Source of the DNA: Trichomonas vaginalis G3
Taxonomy: Eukaryota > Parabasalia > Trichomonadida > Trichomonadidae
DNA: 64,000 bases
NCBI RefSeq assembly: GCF_026262505.1
Contig: NC_067208.1
Span: forward strand, 14,517,962 to 14,581,961
Reading direction: 5' to 3'
Within the stretch, counting starts at the first letter, position 1. The number at the start of each line of letters is the position of its first letter. The translations under genes and the position numbers were made by a program. The notes under the pieces are model-generated. The model had not been told where the DNA came from. It was given only the letters and a program-made list of their open reading frames with translations, and did not search any database. This document shows, in pieces, positions 35,409-46,936 of the stretch.

Positions 35409-36556
35409 TTAATTCATAAATAAACAAATAAGAAGTAAATTTATACTTAAATAAATTCTGCTTGAGCAGGATGGATATGAGAATCGACCCAAAATGGTAA
35501 TGATTATACGACCATTACCATTCCATATTCCTGGAACATTTTCGACTTCTTCAAATAAATATCCGGACTGTTTAGTAAAAGCATATTTTTTGGATTTTAT
35601 TCCTTGATAAAATTCATCTGCTGCATTGATAAGTCCGCTTGGAATAAAAGCATCGTATGTCAAAGCCCACGAACTTCCACCGCCAGCACCTGCATTCCCA
35701 GCTTGAGAAGCAAAACCACCAAACCAACCACCACCAGCGCCCGCGTTATCAGCATGATAACTATTTTTTACAGCATTCGAGTTCAAAGATGCACCGTATC
35801 TGGCTGCTTCACCTGTTCCAAAAGTGAAGCCTGATGAGGAGGTCGCCAAGAAATTTGAGACTAATTTTCCGTTTTGGAACCAACCTTGAGCAGTCAAATT
35901 TCCACCAGCACCTCCAGATCCATCTTCATCACCTCCAAATGTACCAAAAGAATCATCACAACCTCCTCCACCACCGCTCACAATCACGCGGTGCCAGAGG
36001 TCATTTTCTAGAAATTTGACAGCGCTTTGACCACCGCCACTCCCTGTACCGTGTTTAATATTACCTTGCGGAAGACTATAATAATTTGCAGAGCTTCCAC
36101 CGCCACCATAGCCACTTTTATCAAATTTTCTGTTTTATAGCATTCTTCTGTGTTTTCTGCTTTGATTTTATATGAATAATTTCCTTTACCGCCAACAGTA
36201 AGAAAAGTGATGGTTGGTTTATTTAGGGTGATTATGCCCGAAATAAAGCCACCAGCACCCCCTATGCTGGAAGCTTGATAGCATTCTGTATTTCCATTAT
36301 GTTGTTTAACAATCTCATTAGATATGCAGCTGTTATTTGCAAAGCGATATGATGAAACTTTATTTGTGACAGATCCACCAGATGCTCCGTATAATTCGAA
36401 TTTGTATGCGCCCGGTTCAAGAACAAATGTATAATCTATGCAATCTGAACTTGAGAGGCAAGGATAATCGAAGGTATATTGATTTCTGACACGAGTTACT
36501 AATACTTGAGCACCAGGTATACTATCGTTAACTAATTTTGGTGAATCTATGCTTGG
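35409..36556 (-). pseudogene. Glycine-rich protein, 5'-truncated and frameshifted
   Basis: The intact 3' part (35409-35987 plus codons above it) reads SGGGGGCDDSFGTFGGDED and AGGGWFGGFASQAGNAGAG and ends hydrophobic (SINLLLICLFMN). Going upstream it stays coding: SGYGGGGSSANYYSLPQG, then one lost T near 36128 shifts to KIKAENTEECYKTEN, VGGKGNYSY, QASSIGGAGGFISGII, LEPGAYKFELYGASGG and RNQYTFDYPCLSSSDC. A stop at about 36557 comes before any ATG, so the 5' end is missing. The family is the Gly-rich domain type found in Trichomonas secreted proteins and in ALK-like receptors. Confidence 0.7.
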
Positions 36557-37294
36557 TTAATTTCTATTGATCCGATTTTTCATATGAAATAAAAATTTGA
36601 TCTGAAAATATATTGTTTAAGGTTATTTTTATCTCTTTAAGGCTATACCCTTAAAATTTAAATTGGTGCATAGAATAATATATATGGCTATTCTCAACAA
36701 TTAAGATCAGCCATTAACTTGTCTGCATTAATGAATTCCCATGGGAAATTTAATTCTTCTCAAATTTATTCTATATCCAAAGGCAATGAACGAGGAGTAA
36801 TATTAGACCGTCAAAAACAGTGCACAGACATCGTTAAAACTATAAAAGAATATACTTGCATATCAAACGCTGAGAGATAACTCCATAATTTATGAAATAA
36901 ATATTCTTCTGCAAGAAAATGATTTTTTAATTCATTAGATAAGACATTAATCGAGGATGAATTACCGAAGAAGCTATAATATCTATGATAATGCTATGTG
37001 TGCATCATTGCCTTTCCATGATCATGACTCGGTTAATCTTTCCTAACTTCATTGACATTTGAGTTCATATAGAGAGCAAATAATAGAGTAATAATATTCC
37101 TGCTCTTCAAATGGTTTCTAAATTCCAAATTTCGAACTATTGGCATGAAATTAGTAAAAGCATAATCTCAAAAAGTTGTTTATTGTTAGAAACTCCTCAA
37201 AAGCTTTATTTCCTGTTAAAGTACCCATTTCAGAGTGTCTCTTTCCAAGCCACATGAACACAAACTTGTCGATCGGGTATAAAAAAAATAATAA
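36557..37294. other. Intergenic, 738 bp
   Basis: AT-rich DNA before the IFT140 start, which is preceded by a TATAAAAAAAATAATAA stretch. No gene seen. Confidence 0.5.
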
Positions 37295-40200
37295 ATGGAT
37301 TATGTTCACCAAGAAATTGGTAGATCTTTATCAATTAAACACATTTCTTGGTCGAATTCATGTACTACATGTGCAGTTCTAGATAGTTCTTCTATCATAC
37401 ACATACTAAACCAGCGCGGAGAAGAAATCGAAGATAAAGTATTAAATTTGTTAACAAGCATATCATTCCTTTCCTATAGCAATATCTCAAATAAGTTAGC
37501 GATTGGTTTTTCGTCGGGAGATTTGAAAATATATCATTATTCTGCACTATTTCAAGCAAAATTAGTTCATTCTGCAGCCATTTCTGAAATAAAATGGTCT
37601 CCTATCAATGAAATGTTTTACACATTTGATGATTCTGGTTGTTTTTGCATTTGGAATTGTGAAGGAGAAATTCCAGAATTAATTGTACAAAAGAAATTCA
37701 ATATTTCAATTACTAACATTCAATGGCTTTACTTAGACAAGCCTTCATTAATTTTTCTATCAAAATACAAATCTTTGTATTTATTTGAATCATTATATCA
37801 AGAACCTGATGAAATCTTACAAATACAAACAGATTTTGAAACTGTTAATGTTTTACGTGATAATTCAATCATATTTACTACAAAAGAAGGAGAGATTTTG
37901 ACCAAAAAATTTCCATTTAACAAAAATAGACTTACTACATCCAAAATAGGAGATGGGCCTGTATTAGTTACCCAAATTGATCTTTCCCACATTGCAATAC
38001 AAACAAAAGGTCAAATAATGATTTATAATTTAGAAAATGAAGAATCAAAGATCATTCGTCTCAAAAATGAACAATATCCTATATCTATATCATATGATCC
38101 TTACACTTATTCCATTATTTCTGTTCTAAATGACGGATCTTTGTATCAGATAAAATCAAACTTCAAAGGATACATTAATCAGTCTAGTTGGGCTACTCCT
38201 GTTTTAACAGATATGAATATCAATGTTAAATCAGTCCATTGGTCACATAATTATGAAAATGCCATATTTTTATGTGAAAACAGACCTTCTCAATTAATTT
38301 TCAGGGTTTATTTGTCCATGGCCCCTCTTTTGAGAACAACTGTATTCGAAAATTCGCCAGGAATTTTAAATTATGCGGATGAAAAGTTTAATATCGCAAT
38401 TGGATCGAAGATTAGTAAGTCAGATAGCAGTTTATTATGTTCTTCACCAGAGAGATGCGAAATTTTCATGGAACAAAACAATTCTTTCGCATCAATTTCG
38501 AGATTTTCATGTAAATCGTACTCAGGAATGGTTGGAGAGGCCATATACACTGTAAATGAGAAGAATATCGAGGTGAGAAACCTCCAAGGTGTTGTAAAAC
38601 AAACAGTTTCGCTTCCTTTAAATTCAATATTATTTTCTTTGTTTGGGAAGTACTTAACTGTTCTTTTCGAAGACTACACTATCAATACATATGATTTAAC
38701 GCGTAGACAGCCAAAAAATATATTCTCTTCAGCATTAAATTTCAAAGATGAGAAAAAAGACATTTTAATCAGGGAAATGAAAGGAAGCTGTAGTGGAGAA
38801 TTCGTTTCTTTTATTATTGATGTATTCAAAGATGGAATTTGGCAAAGAGATGAAAATCTTTATATTCATATTCCTCAATTAGACAGAACTGTCACTGTAA
38901 ACTTATCAGGCAGACTTCCTATAACATGTTCATGGGACGAGGAAGATCAAAGACTGCTTTGTATTCAAGCATCACCGAAAGATATCTCTGGACAGCTAAA
39001 AAGCGAAGTTATCATTCCAATATTTATTAGTAATAAAGGGGACATCTTTCTCCAGCAGTCATTCGATATACCAACCCATTCGTTGTTGAAATATCTTAAT
39101 ATTCCTTATGTTTTCCTTTTCGACAACGATAAAAAACCGTTTTCTCAAATTTTGCCACAATTTGAAGGTGTCGATGAAATTTCCGAAGACACGAAACGTG
39201 CTATTCTTGACTTTAATTACAATTTATGCACAGGAAGTATTGACGACGCGTTTGATTCCATAAAATGGACAGATAACTCAGCAACATGGCGATCGCTAGC
39301 TCTCATTGCATGCCAATCAGACCGTATAGACCTTGCAGCCCTTTGTTTGTCAAAGATCAAAGATCCTTTTTCGATAATAATTTCAAAATACAAAACAGAC
39401 AGAGATAGATCAAGTATTTTAACTGCAATTGCATTAAAACTGTATAACGAAGCAAAAAGCATTGCAATCAGCTCGAAAAGATACGATATTTTGTCTGATA
39501 TCGAATTAAGTTTGGGAAATTTCGAAGAATCCATACGTAATTCGACTCTTAACGCAAGGATGGTACTCAAAAGAGTTCACTACGAGGTTGGACGCTACAA
39601 TGAAATCATTGGAAACTACGAAAAAGCGATTGAACATTATAATCTCTCACAAACTCTTGAAAACGAGATTCCAAGACTTGCAATGAGTTTAGGACCTCAA
39701 GTAGTATTTGATTTCCTCAAGAAAAACCCTCTATCAGCTTCAAACAAAATAAAATTATATTGTGCACGGTATTTTGAAGCGATAAAGAACTATGAATACG
39801 CTCTAGCGATGTATCTCGAAGCAAAGAACGACTGTGAGCACATCAGACTCCTTGTTCTACTCAAAAGATGGGAAGATGCGATGAAATTTGTAAAAAATGC
39901 ACGAAAACCATCTGATTTCTGCTGTTTAGCACGATATTTGATAGATAGAGTTGAACATATAGAGCGTAGTGAAACAGAAAACCACGAAATTGCAGGGGAA
40001 TTGAAACAAAAAATTATTGAATTGTTTAAAAACGCGAAACAGTTTGGCCAAGCCATGAAATACGCCATGGAGAAGATGATGATCGATGATGTTATCCAAT
40101 TATCATTCTCCAGCCCCAAACAATTAGTTCTTCGCGCTGCAGAATGGTTTTCGTCATTAAACATGACAAAAAATGCCATTTTGATGTATTCACATTGCGG

Positions 40201-41233
40201 GAATATCTCCAAAGCCCTTAGTTTATGCTTCGAACTTAAGCAATACGATGCTTTGGAAGAAATTTCGGAAAAATTTTCTCCCGAAATGAATCCAAAAATA
40301 TTAGTTCAATGTTCCCATTATTTTGCGGAATCAGACAGATGGAATTCATGCGCCAAATGTCTTTTATTCGCCAAGAAATTTGATGATGTCCTAGATCTCT
40401 GCAAATCCCACCATATTTCGCTTGAAGAGAAAGAGATTTTGTCCCTTATTGACCAAAACTTGGACGAAAACATGTATTTGAAGTTTGCAGAAATATGCGA
40501 AATTCAACAACAGAACCAACTCGCTTCTAAGATATACATAAAGATCAGGAAGTACCCAGAAGCTCTCCAATGCATCATAAAAACAGGCGATACCGATAAA
40601 GTTATCAAAATGTTGAAGATGATGAAGAAAAAAGACTGTTACTTGATTTGCGCGAATTACTTGCAGACTCTAGACATCGGAATCGACTCAAAGGAGTTTC
40701 GTACTGTTGAAGAAATATACAAGAAAACAAATATGGTCCAAAACCTCTTTAATTTTTATAATTTCCATATAAACAATCAAAGAGAAAATGGAAATTACGA
40801 AAATGTCTTGGTTTTGCTCAAAAAGATCTTGGAAAATTTCCAAAAATCTGTAAGTGAAGTGAAGTCAAAAAGTGATATTGAAAGATCGATAAATGTTATT
40901 GATTCATTTTTGATTGCGAATAATCTTTGCAATGATCCAGAAACGAGTGCAAAATCGATGGGAATATGTGTTGATATGTTGAAAGATCCACAAATTGAAG
41001 AATACGTCAAAACAGATGATGTTTACGTTGTTTTGGCGAAATGCTACATAACAAAGAATAATTTTAAATCCGCTTTCAAGATTATATCTGATTTGGAATC
41101 AAATGGTCTTGAATTAGAAAAACACTTCGAAATAGAAGTTATCAGAAAAGTTTATGAAGCAAATGGAAAGAAATATGAATTTAAAGGTGACAAAAATGAC
41201 TATGATTCTGTAGAAGACATTGAAGATATTTAA
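37295..41233 (+). CDS. IFT140: Intraflagellar transport protein IFT140
   Basis: 1312 residues. WD40 propellers fill about 1-620 (for example HISWSNSCTTCAVLDSSSI, AISEIKWSPINEMFYTF, FYTFDDSGCFCIWNCEGE). From about 640 a long TPR-like solenoid follows. Matches to IFT140 rather than IFT122 or WDR35 are LEEISEKFSPEMNPKILVQC, HYFAESDRWNSCAKCLLFAK, FDDVLDLCKSHHISLEEKE, LICANYLQTLDIG and the 'NxQxxGNYENVLxLLKKIL' region. IFT140 is part of the IFT-A complex for retrograde transport in cilia, fitting a flagellate. Length is close to the usual 1300-1460. The frame is intact. Confidence 0.82.
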   Translation: MDYVHQEIGRSLSIKHISWSNSCTTCAVLDSSSIIHILNQRGEEIEDKVLNLLTSISFLSYSNISNKLAIGFSSGDLKIYHYSALFQAKLVHSAAISEIKWSPINEMFYTFDDSGCFCIWNCEGEIPELIVQKKFNISITNIQWLYLDKPSLIFLSKYKSLYLFESLYQEPDEILQIQTDFETVNVLRDNSIIFTTKEGEILTKKFPFNKNRLTTSKIGDGPVLVTQIDLSHIAIQTKGQIMIYNLENEESKIIRLKNEQYPISISYDPYTYSIISVLNDGSLYQIKSNFKGYINQSSWATPVLTDMNINVKSVHWSHNYENAIFLCENRPSQLIFRVYLSMAPLLRTTVFENSPGILNYADEKFNIAIGSKISKSDSSLLCSSPERCEIFMEQNNSFASISRFSCKSYSGMVGEAIYTVNEKNIEVRNLQGVVKQTVSLPLNSILFSLFGKYLTVLFEDYTINTYDLTRRQPKNIFSSALNFKDEKKDILIREMKGSCSGEFVSFIIDVFKDGIWQRDENLYIHIPQLDRTVTVNLSGRLPITCSWDEEDQRLLCIQASPKDISGQLKSEVIIPIFISNKGDIFLQQSFDIPTHSLLKYLNIPYVFLFDNDKKPFSQILPQFEGVDEISEDTKRAILDFNYNLCTGSIDDAFDSIKWTDNSATWRSLALIACQSDRIDLAALCLSKIKDPFSIIISKYKTDRDRSSILTAIALKLYNEAKSIAISSKRYDILSDIELSLGNFEESIRNSTLNARMVLKRVHYEVGRYNEIIGNYEKAIEHYNLSQTLENEIPRLAMSLGPQVVFDFLKKNPLSASNKIKLYCARYFEAIKNYEYALAMYLEAKNDCEHIRLLVLLKRWEDAMKFVKNARKPSDFCCLARYLIDRVEHIERSETENHEIAGELKQKIIELFKNAKQFGQAMKYAMEKMMIDDVIQLSFSSPKQLVLRAAEWFSSLNMTKNAILMYSHCGNISKALSLCFELKQYDALEEISEKFSPEMNPKILVQCSHYFAESDRWNSCAKCLLFAKKFDDVLDLCKSHHISLEEKEILSLIDQNLDENMYLKFAEICEIQQQNQLASKIYIKIRKYPEALQCIIKTGDTDKVIKMLKMMKKKDCYLICANYLQTLDIGIDSKEFRTVEEIYKKTNMVQNLFNFYNFHINNQRENGNYENVLVLLKKILENFQKSVSEVKSKSDIERSINVIDSFLIANNLCNDPETSAKSMGICVDMLKDPQIEEYVKTDDVYVVLAKCYITKNNFKSAFKIISDLESNGLELEKHFEIEVIRKVYEANGKKYEFKGDKNDYDSVEDIEDI

Positions 41234-42141
41234 GAGATTTTTGTTTTTTATAGATATTGTTTGTATATAATTAAAAAAATATTAGATAAAAAAAAGTTTT
41301 ATTGTATGGGTTTTCCTGCAAATCCAAAAAAAATTATTGTACATTCAATCTGTGCATTATTAGTGTATTTAAAAACTAATCAGCATAAAGTAGTCAAAAA
41401 TGAATGTATTTTTTCTTTTATATTTTTTGCATATGCAGTTGTTGCTATACTTTATTAATTGATTTCATTTTTAATGATGATCAATTCCAAAATTTTACAA
41501 ATAAGCAAATAAAGTGCCAATTCAATTTTAAATAATCGTTTTTGTGCATTTTTTGAAACAGACATAAAACCTTATTGTTGTGTGAGCTCTTATCTTCTTT
41601 TATTTACGGTGATATATTTGTTTCATATTGTTTGTATCGTCTATGGAGTACAGGAATAGCCTATATGGATGAGATCCCATAAAGAATTAAGTATGCGCTC
41701 ATAATTTTTTACCATAGAAATTTGCGATTTAAATGTAAAAGTTAATATATGATGTCTAGTATGATTGTGATACTTTTTTGCTATTCCAATAAAGATTTAA
41801 TGATTTCGCAAATTCATGTCAGAATGTGATAAGTGTACTCTTATAGAAAAGAAAGAAATTGCACAATTTTAATCCTAAGCCCCAAGTTAAACATCTGATG
41901 ATCTATTCAATATATATCCTAAATAAAAGTCCTTTTCTCAGGCTAGAAATGCTGAATGTAAACTTATATATATAATAAGAGTTCAATATTTTGGAGATTC
42001 CCATCGTTATTTCTAAAAACTGAGTCTCTACATCTAGGAACTTTATATGATGGATAACGTGAAATAAATAGTTTAGTCAAATATTAATTAAGATTTACTG
42101 CTGCAATTTAAAGAGCAGTGTTCCATTTTTAATCTTTAAAA
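41234..42141. other. Convergent intergenic, 908 bp
   Basis: AT-rich, between IFT140 and the ankyrin gene. The short frame at 41261-41458 is AT-driven and is not called. Nothing else seen. Confidence 0.5.
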
Positions 42142-42781
42142 TCATTTCTTTGCACCAAGTGAAATAAGAAGCTCGTCTGTTTCTTTACTATTACTATCTG
42201 CAGCAATATGAAGAGCTGTTTGTCCATCTTTATCTTTTTCATTAATATTTGCACCATGAGAAATAAGAAGCTCGGCTGTTTCTTTACTATTTTATATGCT
42301 GCAAAATGGAGAGCGGCTTGCCCAAAAATATCTTTTTCATTGATATTTGCACCATGTAAAATAAGAAATTCAGCTGCTTCTTTTCTATTATCCAATACCG
42401 CAATATGAAGAGCGGTAGTTCCATATTCACCTTTTTCATTGATATTTGCACCATGTGAAATAAGAACTTCTGCTGTTTCTTTTCTATTATTATTTGCAGC
42501 GATATGAAGAGCTGTTTTTTCCAATCCATCTTTTTCATTAATATTTGCACCATGTGAAATAAGAAGTTCGACTGTTTCTTTACTATTTTTATATGCTGCA
42601 AAATGGAGAGCGGCTTGCCCAAAAATATCTTTTTCATTGATATTTGCACCATGTGAAATAAGAAGTTCAGCAACATCTTTACTATTATATAATGCAGCAA
42701 TATGAAGAGCTGTTCTTTCATCTTTATTTTTTTCATTAATATTTGCACCATGTGAAATAAGAAGTTCAGCAACATCTTTAC
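42142..42781 (-). pseudogene. Ankyrin protein, C-terminal part beyond mariner
   Basis: Continues the gene at 44088-45451. About six ankyrin repeats of the ISHGANINEKDIFGQAALH type. One T is missing near 42292 (ACTATTTTATATG against ACTATTTTTATATG in the sister repeat), which shifts the last 1.5 repeats. In the proper frame the end would be ELLISLGAKK followed by the TGA at 42142. Removing mariner and one TA restores the repeat exactly: the junction then equals the paralogous stretch at 42664-42710. Confidence 0.8.
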
Positions 42782-42783
42782 TA

Positions 42784-44085
42784 TAGGGTGTCCAAAGGTG
42801 CGTTTAGCACAGCGCTCTATATGAGACTATTAAAGGAGATATATGCTGATTATAAATATATAATAAAAAATATGAATATATGTATATGATGAGTAAGTTG
42901 TATTTTGGCGCCATGCCGGGATATAAAATGAATTTTGAGACAAGAGGCGGTTTCGCGGGAAATTTTGGCGGGATTTTTTTCATTTTTTTAATGAATCATA
43001 AAGAAAACATCCTCGCTCTTGCAAAAAAATGCAAAGACTGTAAAAAATCTACGAGACATTGGTATAATGCTTCGGTATGGATGCTCCTAGCTATTCCACT
43101 GTAACGTATCATGTTAGGATGTATCACTTCATGAACAAAAAGGCGCCCATCATAAAAATTGACAAAAAATCGCCGGATCAAAGAAAAATCAAAGCAATTC
43201 TTCAAGCGCTAGATGAAGACCCAAGAGCATCACTCAGAAGGATAGAGGAGATGACAAAGATACCACGTACAACAGTCAGTTATTATCTGCACATTATTTG
43301 AACTACAAACTAGCGTATACACGTTGGGTTCCGCAAACCTTAATTCAGTTTCAAAAAAAATCTAGAGTCCAATCTTCGAAAGAGCTCCTCTCTATATTGG
43401 GTGCGTATCAATCCAAGAAGTTTCGCTTTTTAGTAATAGGGGACGAGTCTTGGTTTCAATATGCAACAGAAGCCAAAATCATGTGGATCCCGAAGGATGA
43501 AAATCCGCAAACATTCCCGAAGAAAAAAATTGACACACCAATGATGATGTTGTCGGTTTTTTGGGGCGTGAATGACATCATCGCAATTGATATTCTTCAA
43601 AAACCTAATACGATGAATGCTCAGTATCTAATTGACAATGTTCTTACTCAAATTATCAATTCTGATGAGTTTGAGAAATCCAAACAACAAAAACAAAAGT
43701 TTGCAATTCATTTTGATAATTCAAGAGTTCACAAAAGTCATAAGGTAATGAATTACTTGGTGGAAAACAATGTCAAAGTTGTTACAAACCCAATTTATTC
43801 ACCTGATATTGCACCCTCTGACTTTTATTTATTCGGCACGCTAAAAAAGAGAGCTGAAGGACGCGAATTCGCGAGTCCAGATGATCTTGAAATTTTTGTA
43901 AGAGAGCAATTTGAGCAATTTTCTCATGATGATTTAAAGCGTGTCTTTCAAGCCTGGATCGATCGCTGCGAACGCGTGATTGAATCCAATGGTGATTATA
44001 TTTAAATAAACTTTATATATATGTAACTTGTTTATTTCTATTCGCAGTATTCAGGTTTGTGCTAAACACACCTTTGGACACCCTA
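42784..44085 (+). mobile_element. Tvmar1-like mariner, copy 2 (nearly intact)
   Basis: 1302 bp. Inverted ends TAGGGTGTCCAAAGGTGCG and complement, with a TA duplication at 42782-42783 and 44086-44087. It is inserted in an ankyrin repeat of the gene on the other strand, and almost identical to copy 1. Confidence 0.95.
43077..44005 (+). pseudogene. Mariner transposase, one frameshift
   Basis: The DD34D transposase in two abutting frames. The first (MDAPSYSTVTYHVRMYHF to RTTVSYYLH) is the helix-turn-helix DNA-binding part. A deletion near 43290 shifts to the second (YKLAYTRWVPQTLI onward). Catalytic residues are visible: VIGDESWFQ (first Asp), FAIHFDNSRVHKS (second Asp) and, 34 residues later, APSDFYLFG (third Asp). 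The C-terminus RVIESNGDYI is complete. An upstream in-phase stop fixes the start at 43077. Function: cuts and pastes the element at TA. Inactive as read, unless the shift is a sequencing error. Confidence 0.85.
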
Positions 44086-44087
44086 TA

Positions 44088-45451
44088 TTATATAATGCAG
44101 CAATATGAAGAGCTGTTCTTTCATCTTTATTTTTTTCATTAATATTTGCACCATGTGAAATAAGAAGTTCGGCTATTTCTTTACTATTATTCAGTGCTGC
44201 CTTATGAAGAGCGGTTTGCCCAAAATTATTTTTTTCATCGATATTTGCACCATGTAAAATAAGCACTTCTGCTGTTTCTTTTCTATTATTATTTGCAGCG
44301 GTATGAAGAGCTTTTTTTACCAATCCATCTTTTTCATTAATATTTGCGCCATGAGAAATAAGAAGTTCGGCTATTTCTTTACTATTTTTATATGCTGCCT
44401 TATGAAGAGCGGCTTGCCCAAAAATATCTTTTTCATTGATATTTGCACCATGTGAAATAAGAAGTTCAGCTATTTCTTTACTATTGTTTTCTGCAGCAAT
44501 ATGAAGAGCGGTTTTTCCTTTTTCGCCTTTTTCATTGATATTTGCACCAAGTGAAATTAAATACTTGCAAAGAGATGATATGCCAAATATAGTTGAACAA
44601 ACAAAGCATTTGTTAAAATCATTTGTTTGATCGAAATAAACAAAAAATGATTCAAGATTTTTATATAACCCGCAATACAGTAAATCGATCTCTATACTGC
44701 ATTCATTCATCAAGAATGTAACAAAATCAATGTTGTGTGAAATAATTGCATAAATCATGCAATCTTGATTTAGTTTTTTATATTTCAAACATTCACTCAT
44801 GATTTCTGGATTTCCTCCTAAAAATGAAAATTGGAGACATATTTGAGTTATTTCTGAGTTAAATTTCGTTCTTAATAACTTGAAACAATCAACTGCTCCG
44901 TGGTAACAACATAATTCAAGTAATGAATATCCATTATAAGAGTCTGGATATAATTTGCTTTTAAGTGTTTGATCATCATCAAATTCTTCTCTTTCTGTGT
45001 ATGAGATGAATCTTTCTAAGTCATTATACATAATTGCTTTGTAAGTTGTATTTTCTGTATGAATTTCAAGATTTTCTGTTTTAATTATTTCAAAATCCTC
45101 AAATTTGTTTAATTTAATGCCATATTCTTTATAAAACAGGAAGTTTGAACAAATACAAATATCGTTGACTTCTGTTACTTGATATTCATCAGATACGAGT
45201 TTTGCAAGAGATAAATATGACTTTGTATAGCGATTATTATACGGAATGATATTCAAAATGTCTCTCATAATTATTTGCGGAGGATATTTATTTGAATCAA
45301 TCAGTTCTGTTTTGAGCATTTTGTAAATTGAGTTTAAATCTTCTTCTTTTTCCGTTTTCAGATGATACAACCTATTATATGAATCGATGTAATATTTATA
45401 GATACTTCGCAACTCACTGTATTTATTTGGGTGAATGTCTTGATCAGACAT
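44088..45451 (-). pseudogene. DUF3447/ankyrin protein, N-terminal part, interrupted by mariner
   Basis: About 455 residues from MSDQDIHPNKYSELRSIY, the characteristic start of a large T. vaginalis family; the ATG at 45544 would add 31 hydrophobic residues and is less likely. Residues 1-160 form the helical N-terminal domain, about 160-290 the DUF3447 region (GYSLLELCCYHGAVDCFKLL, FSFLGGNPEIMSECLKYK), then ankyrin repeats of 33 residues (KTALHIAAENNSKEIAELL, ISHGANINEKD). After LHIAALYN the frame runs into mariner. Ankyrin repeats bind protein partners; the role of this family is unknown. Confidence 0.85.
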
Positions 45452-45779
45452 TAAAAATATTAAAAATCTTAAAAATTCATTTGGAGAAAATGGTGCTATG
45501 CTATACATATGGAAAATAATAACCAAAAAGATTTCAGATATCAATTATGAATTTTGATTAAGTCCATAGGTATCAAATGACACAGTATCAATAGTAAAGT
45601 CTATAACAATAAGATATTCATCAATAAAGTTATAAGATTTTTCAAATATTGTGAGTAGAATTTGAAAATCTTATAGGAAATCAATTTTGATTATTTTATC
45701 AGCATGGTGCTCTGATGGTAAAAAATTATCCATCTCCTATTAAAAAAATCTCCGAAGTAGCCGTTTAGAATTCAACAAA
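45452..45779. other. Divergent intergenic, 328 bp
   Basis: Promoter region of the ankyrin gene (minus) and the 45780 gene (plus). AT-rich; no clear initiator or other element. Confidence 0.5.
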
Positions 45780-46382
45780 ATGTATTCGGATGACAAGCAA
45801 TTTCAGCTATTAGAACTTGAATTTGCACGTCTTGAAACAAAACTATCACGACAGCCTGTTTATACCGAAAAGAAACATAGAAAATCACATCGCAAGCCAA
45901 GATGGAATTTAGATGACCTCAAAAGTGAAACAAAATATTTAGATTATTTAGCCAGAAAAGCTTTAAGTCCAGTGAAATTTTATCCAACTCAGCCAAAATT
46001 CGACGAAAATGAAAATTTAAGTCAAATATATCCTAAAATTACACAACCACATAGAATTGATCCTAAAATTTCATTTGTTACAGTAAACAATAAAAGCAAT
46101 GTACAGCAAATGAAAAATAATCAATTATCAGAAATTCGACCTTCAATTGCAGTTAACTTAATGACTGATGCCAATGTTTCACTCGGATTCAAGCCAAAGA
46201 AAAAGAAGCATGATCATCATCATCGTGAACCTGTCATAAGAATTAAGAAATCTCCTGAAAAACAATATCCAAGGAATACTGCCAAATCTCTTGTTCTCGG
46301 TACACCTCCAGAAGCCGGTTTGGACGCTGCTCTAGATACATTCATTGACAATATTGAAGCAGTTGGTAAATGGGCAGAATAA
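45780..46382 (+). CDS. Basic hypothetical protein
   Basis: 200 residues of unknown family with no membrane segment. It is hydrophilic with basic clusters (TEKKHRKSHRKPRWNLDDL; KPKKKKHDHHHREPVIRIK, including a His run) and a small C-terminal helix (LDAALDTFIDNIEAVGKWAE). Mostly disordered in appearance. Basic patches may target nucleus or RNA, or bind tubulin; this is not supported further. Codon use and a full-length frame favour a real gene. Confidence 0.65.
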   Translation: MYSDDKQFQLLELEFARLETKLSRQPVYTEKKHRKSHRKPRWNLDDLKSETKYLDYLARKALSPVKFYPTQPKFDENENLSQIYPKITQPHRIDPKISFVTVNNKSNVQQMKNNQLSEIRPSIAVNLMTDANVSLGFKPKKKKHDHHHREPVIRIKKSPEKQYPRNTAKSLVLGTPPEAGLDAALDTFIDNIEAVGKWAE

Positions 46383-46936
46383 CTCATACTTTGTCTTTAT
46401 TAGAGTTAGCTTGATGACTTCCACAATACAATCTTTAATTTGAAGATTTCATTAGCAGTTTTGTGTTATTTCATATATTATTTTATCTTATTCATACATA
46501 TTTTTATGATCATTCATAATATGATCTTGTTTGTTAATAAACTCTTATGTATTTATATAAGTGACCGATAGCTAATAGTTTCAAGTAATTTTATATTATA
46601 ACCAGAGAAATAATTTTATGCAAAGTAGCTTGTATAAGTTTTCGATATTAATTATTATGAATATTGTGAACTTATAGGTAATTATTAAAATTGTCTAATA
46701 ATATAAATTGTATATTATAGCTTAATTTGCTCGAGATATCATTAATTTCAAATTCTTATTAAATAGAGAGTTATATAAACTCTGCTTGATTTAAGAAATT
46801 ATGATGTGCTGATGAATAAGTTCAATAACGTCGTAGTATTTATATGCATACAGATCTATATGTAAAACTCACTTAGGCAATGGTCATATCATGAATATTT
46901 AAATTAGCCCAAGTTATATATTTCCAAAATTATTAT
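46383..46936. other. Intergenic, 554 bp
   Basis: AT-rich and possibly containing the decayed 5' part of the following ankyrin pseudogene; no readable frame remains. Confidence 0.4.
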
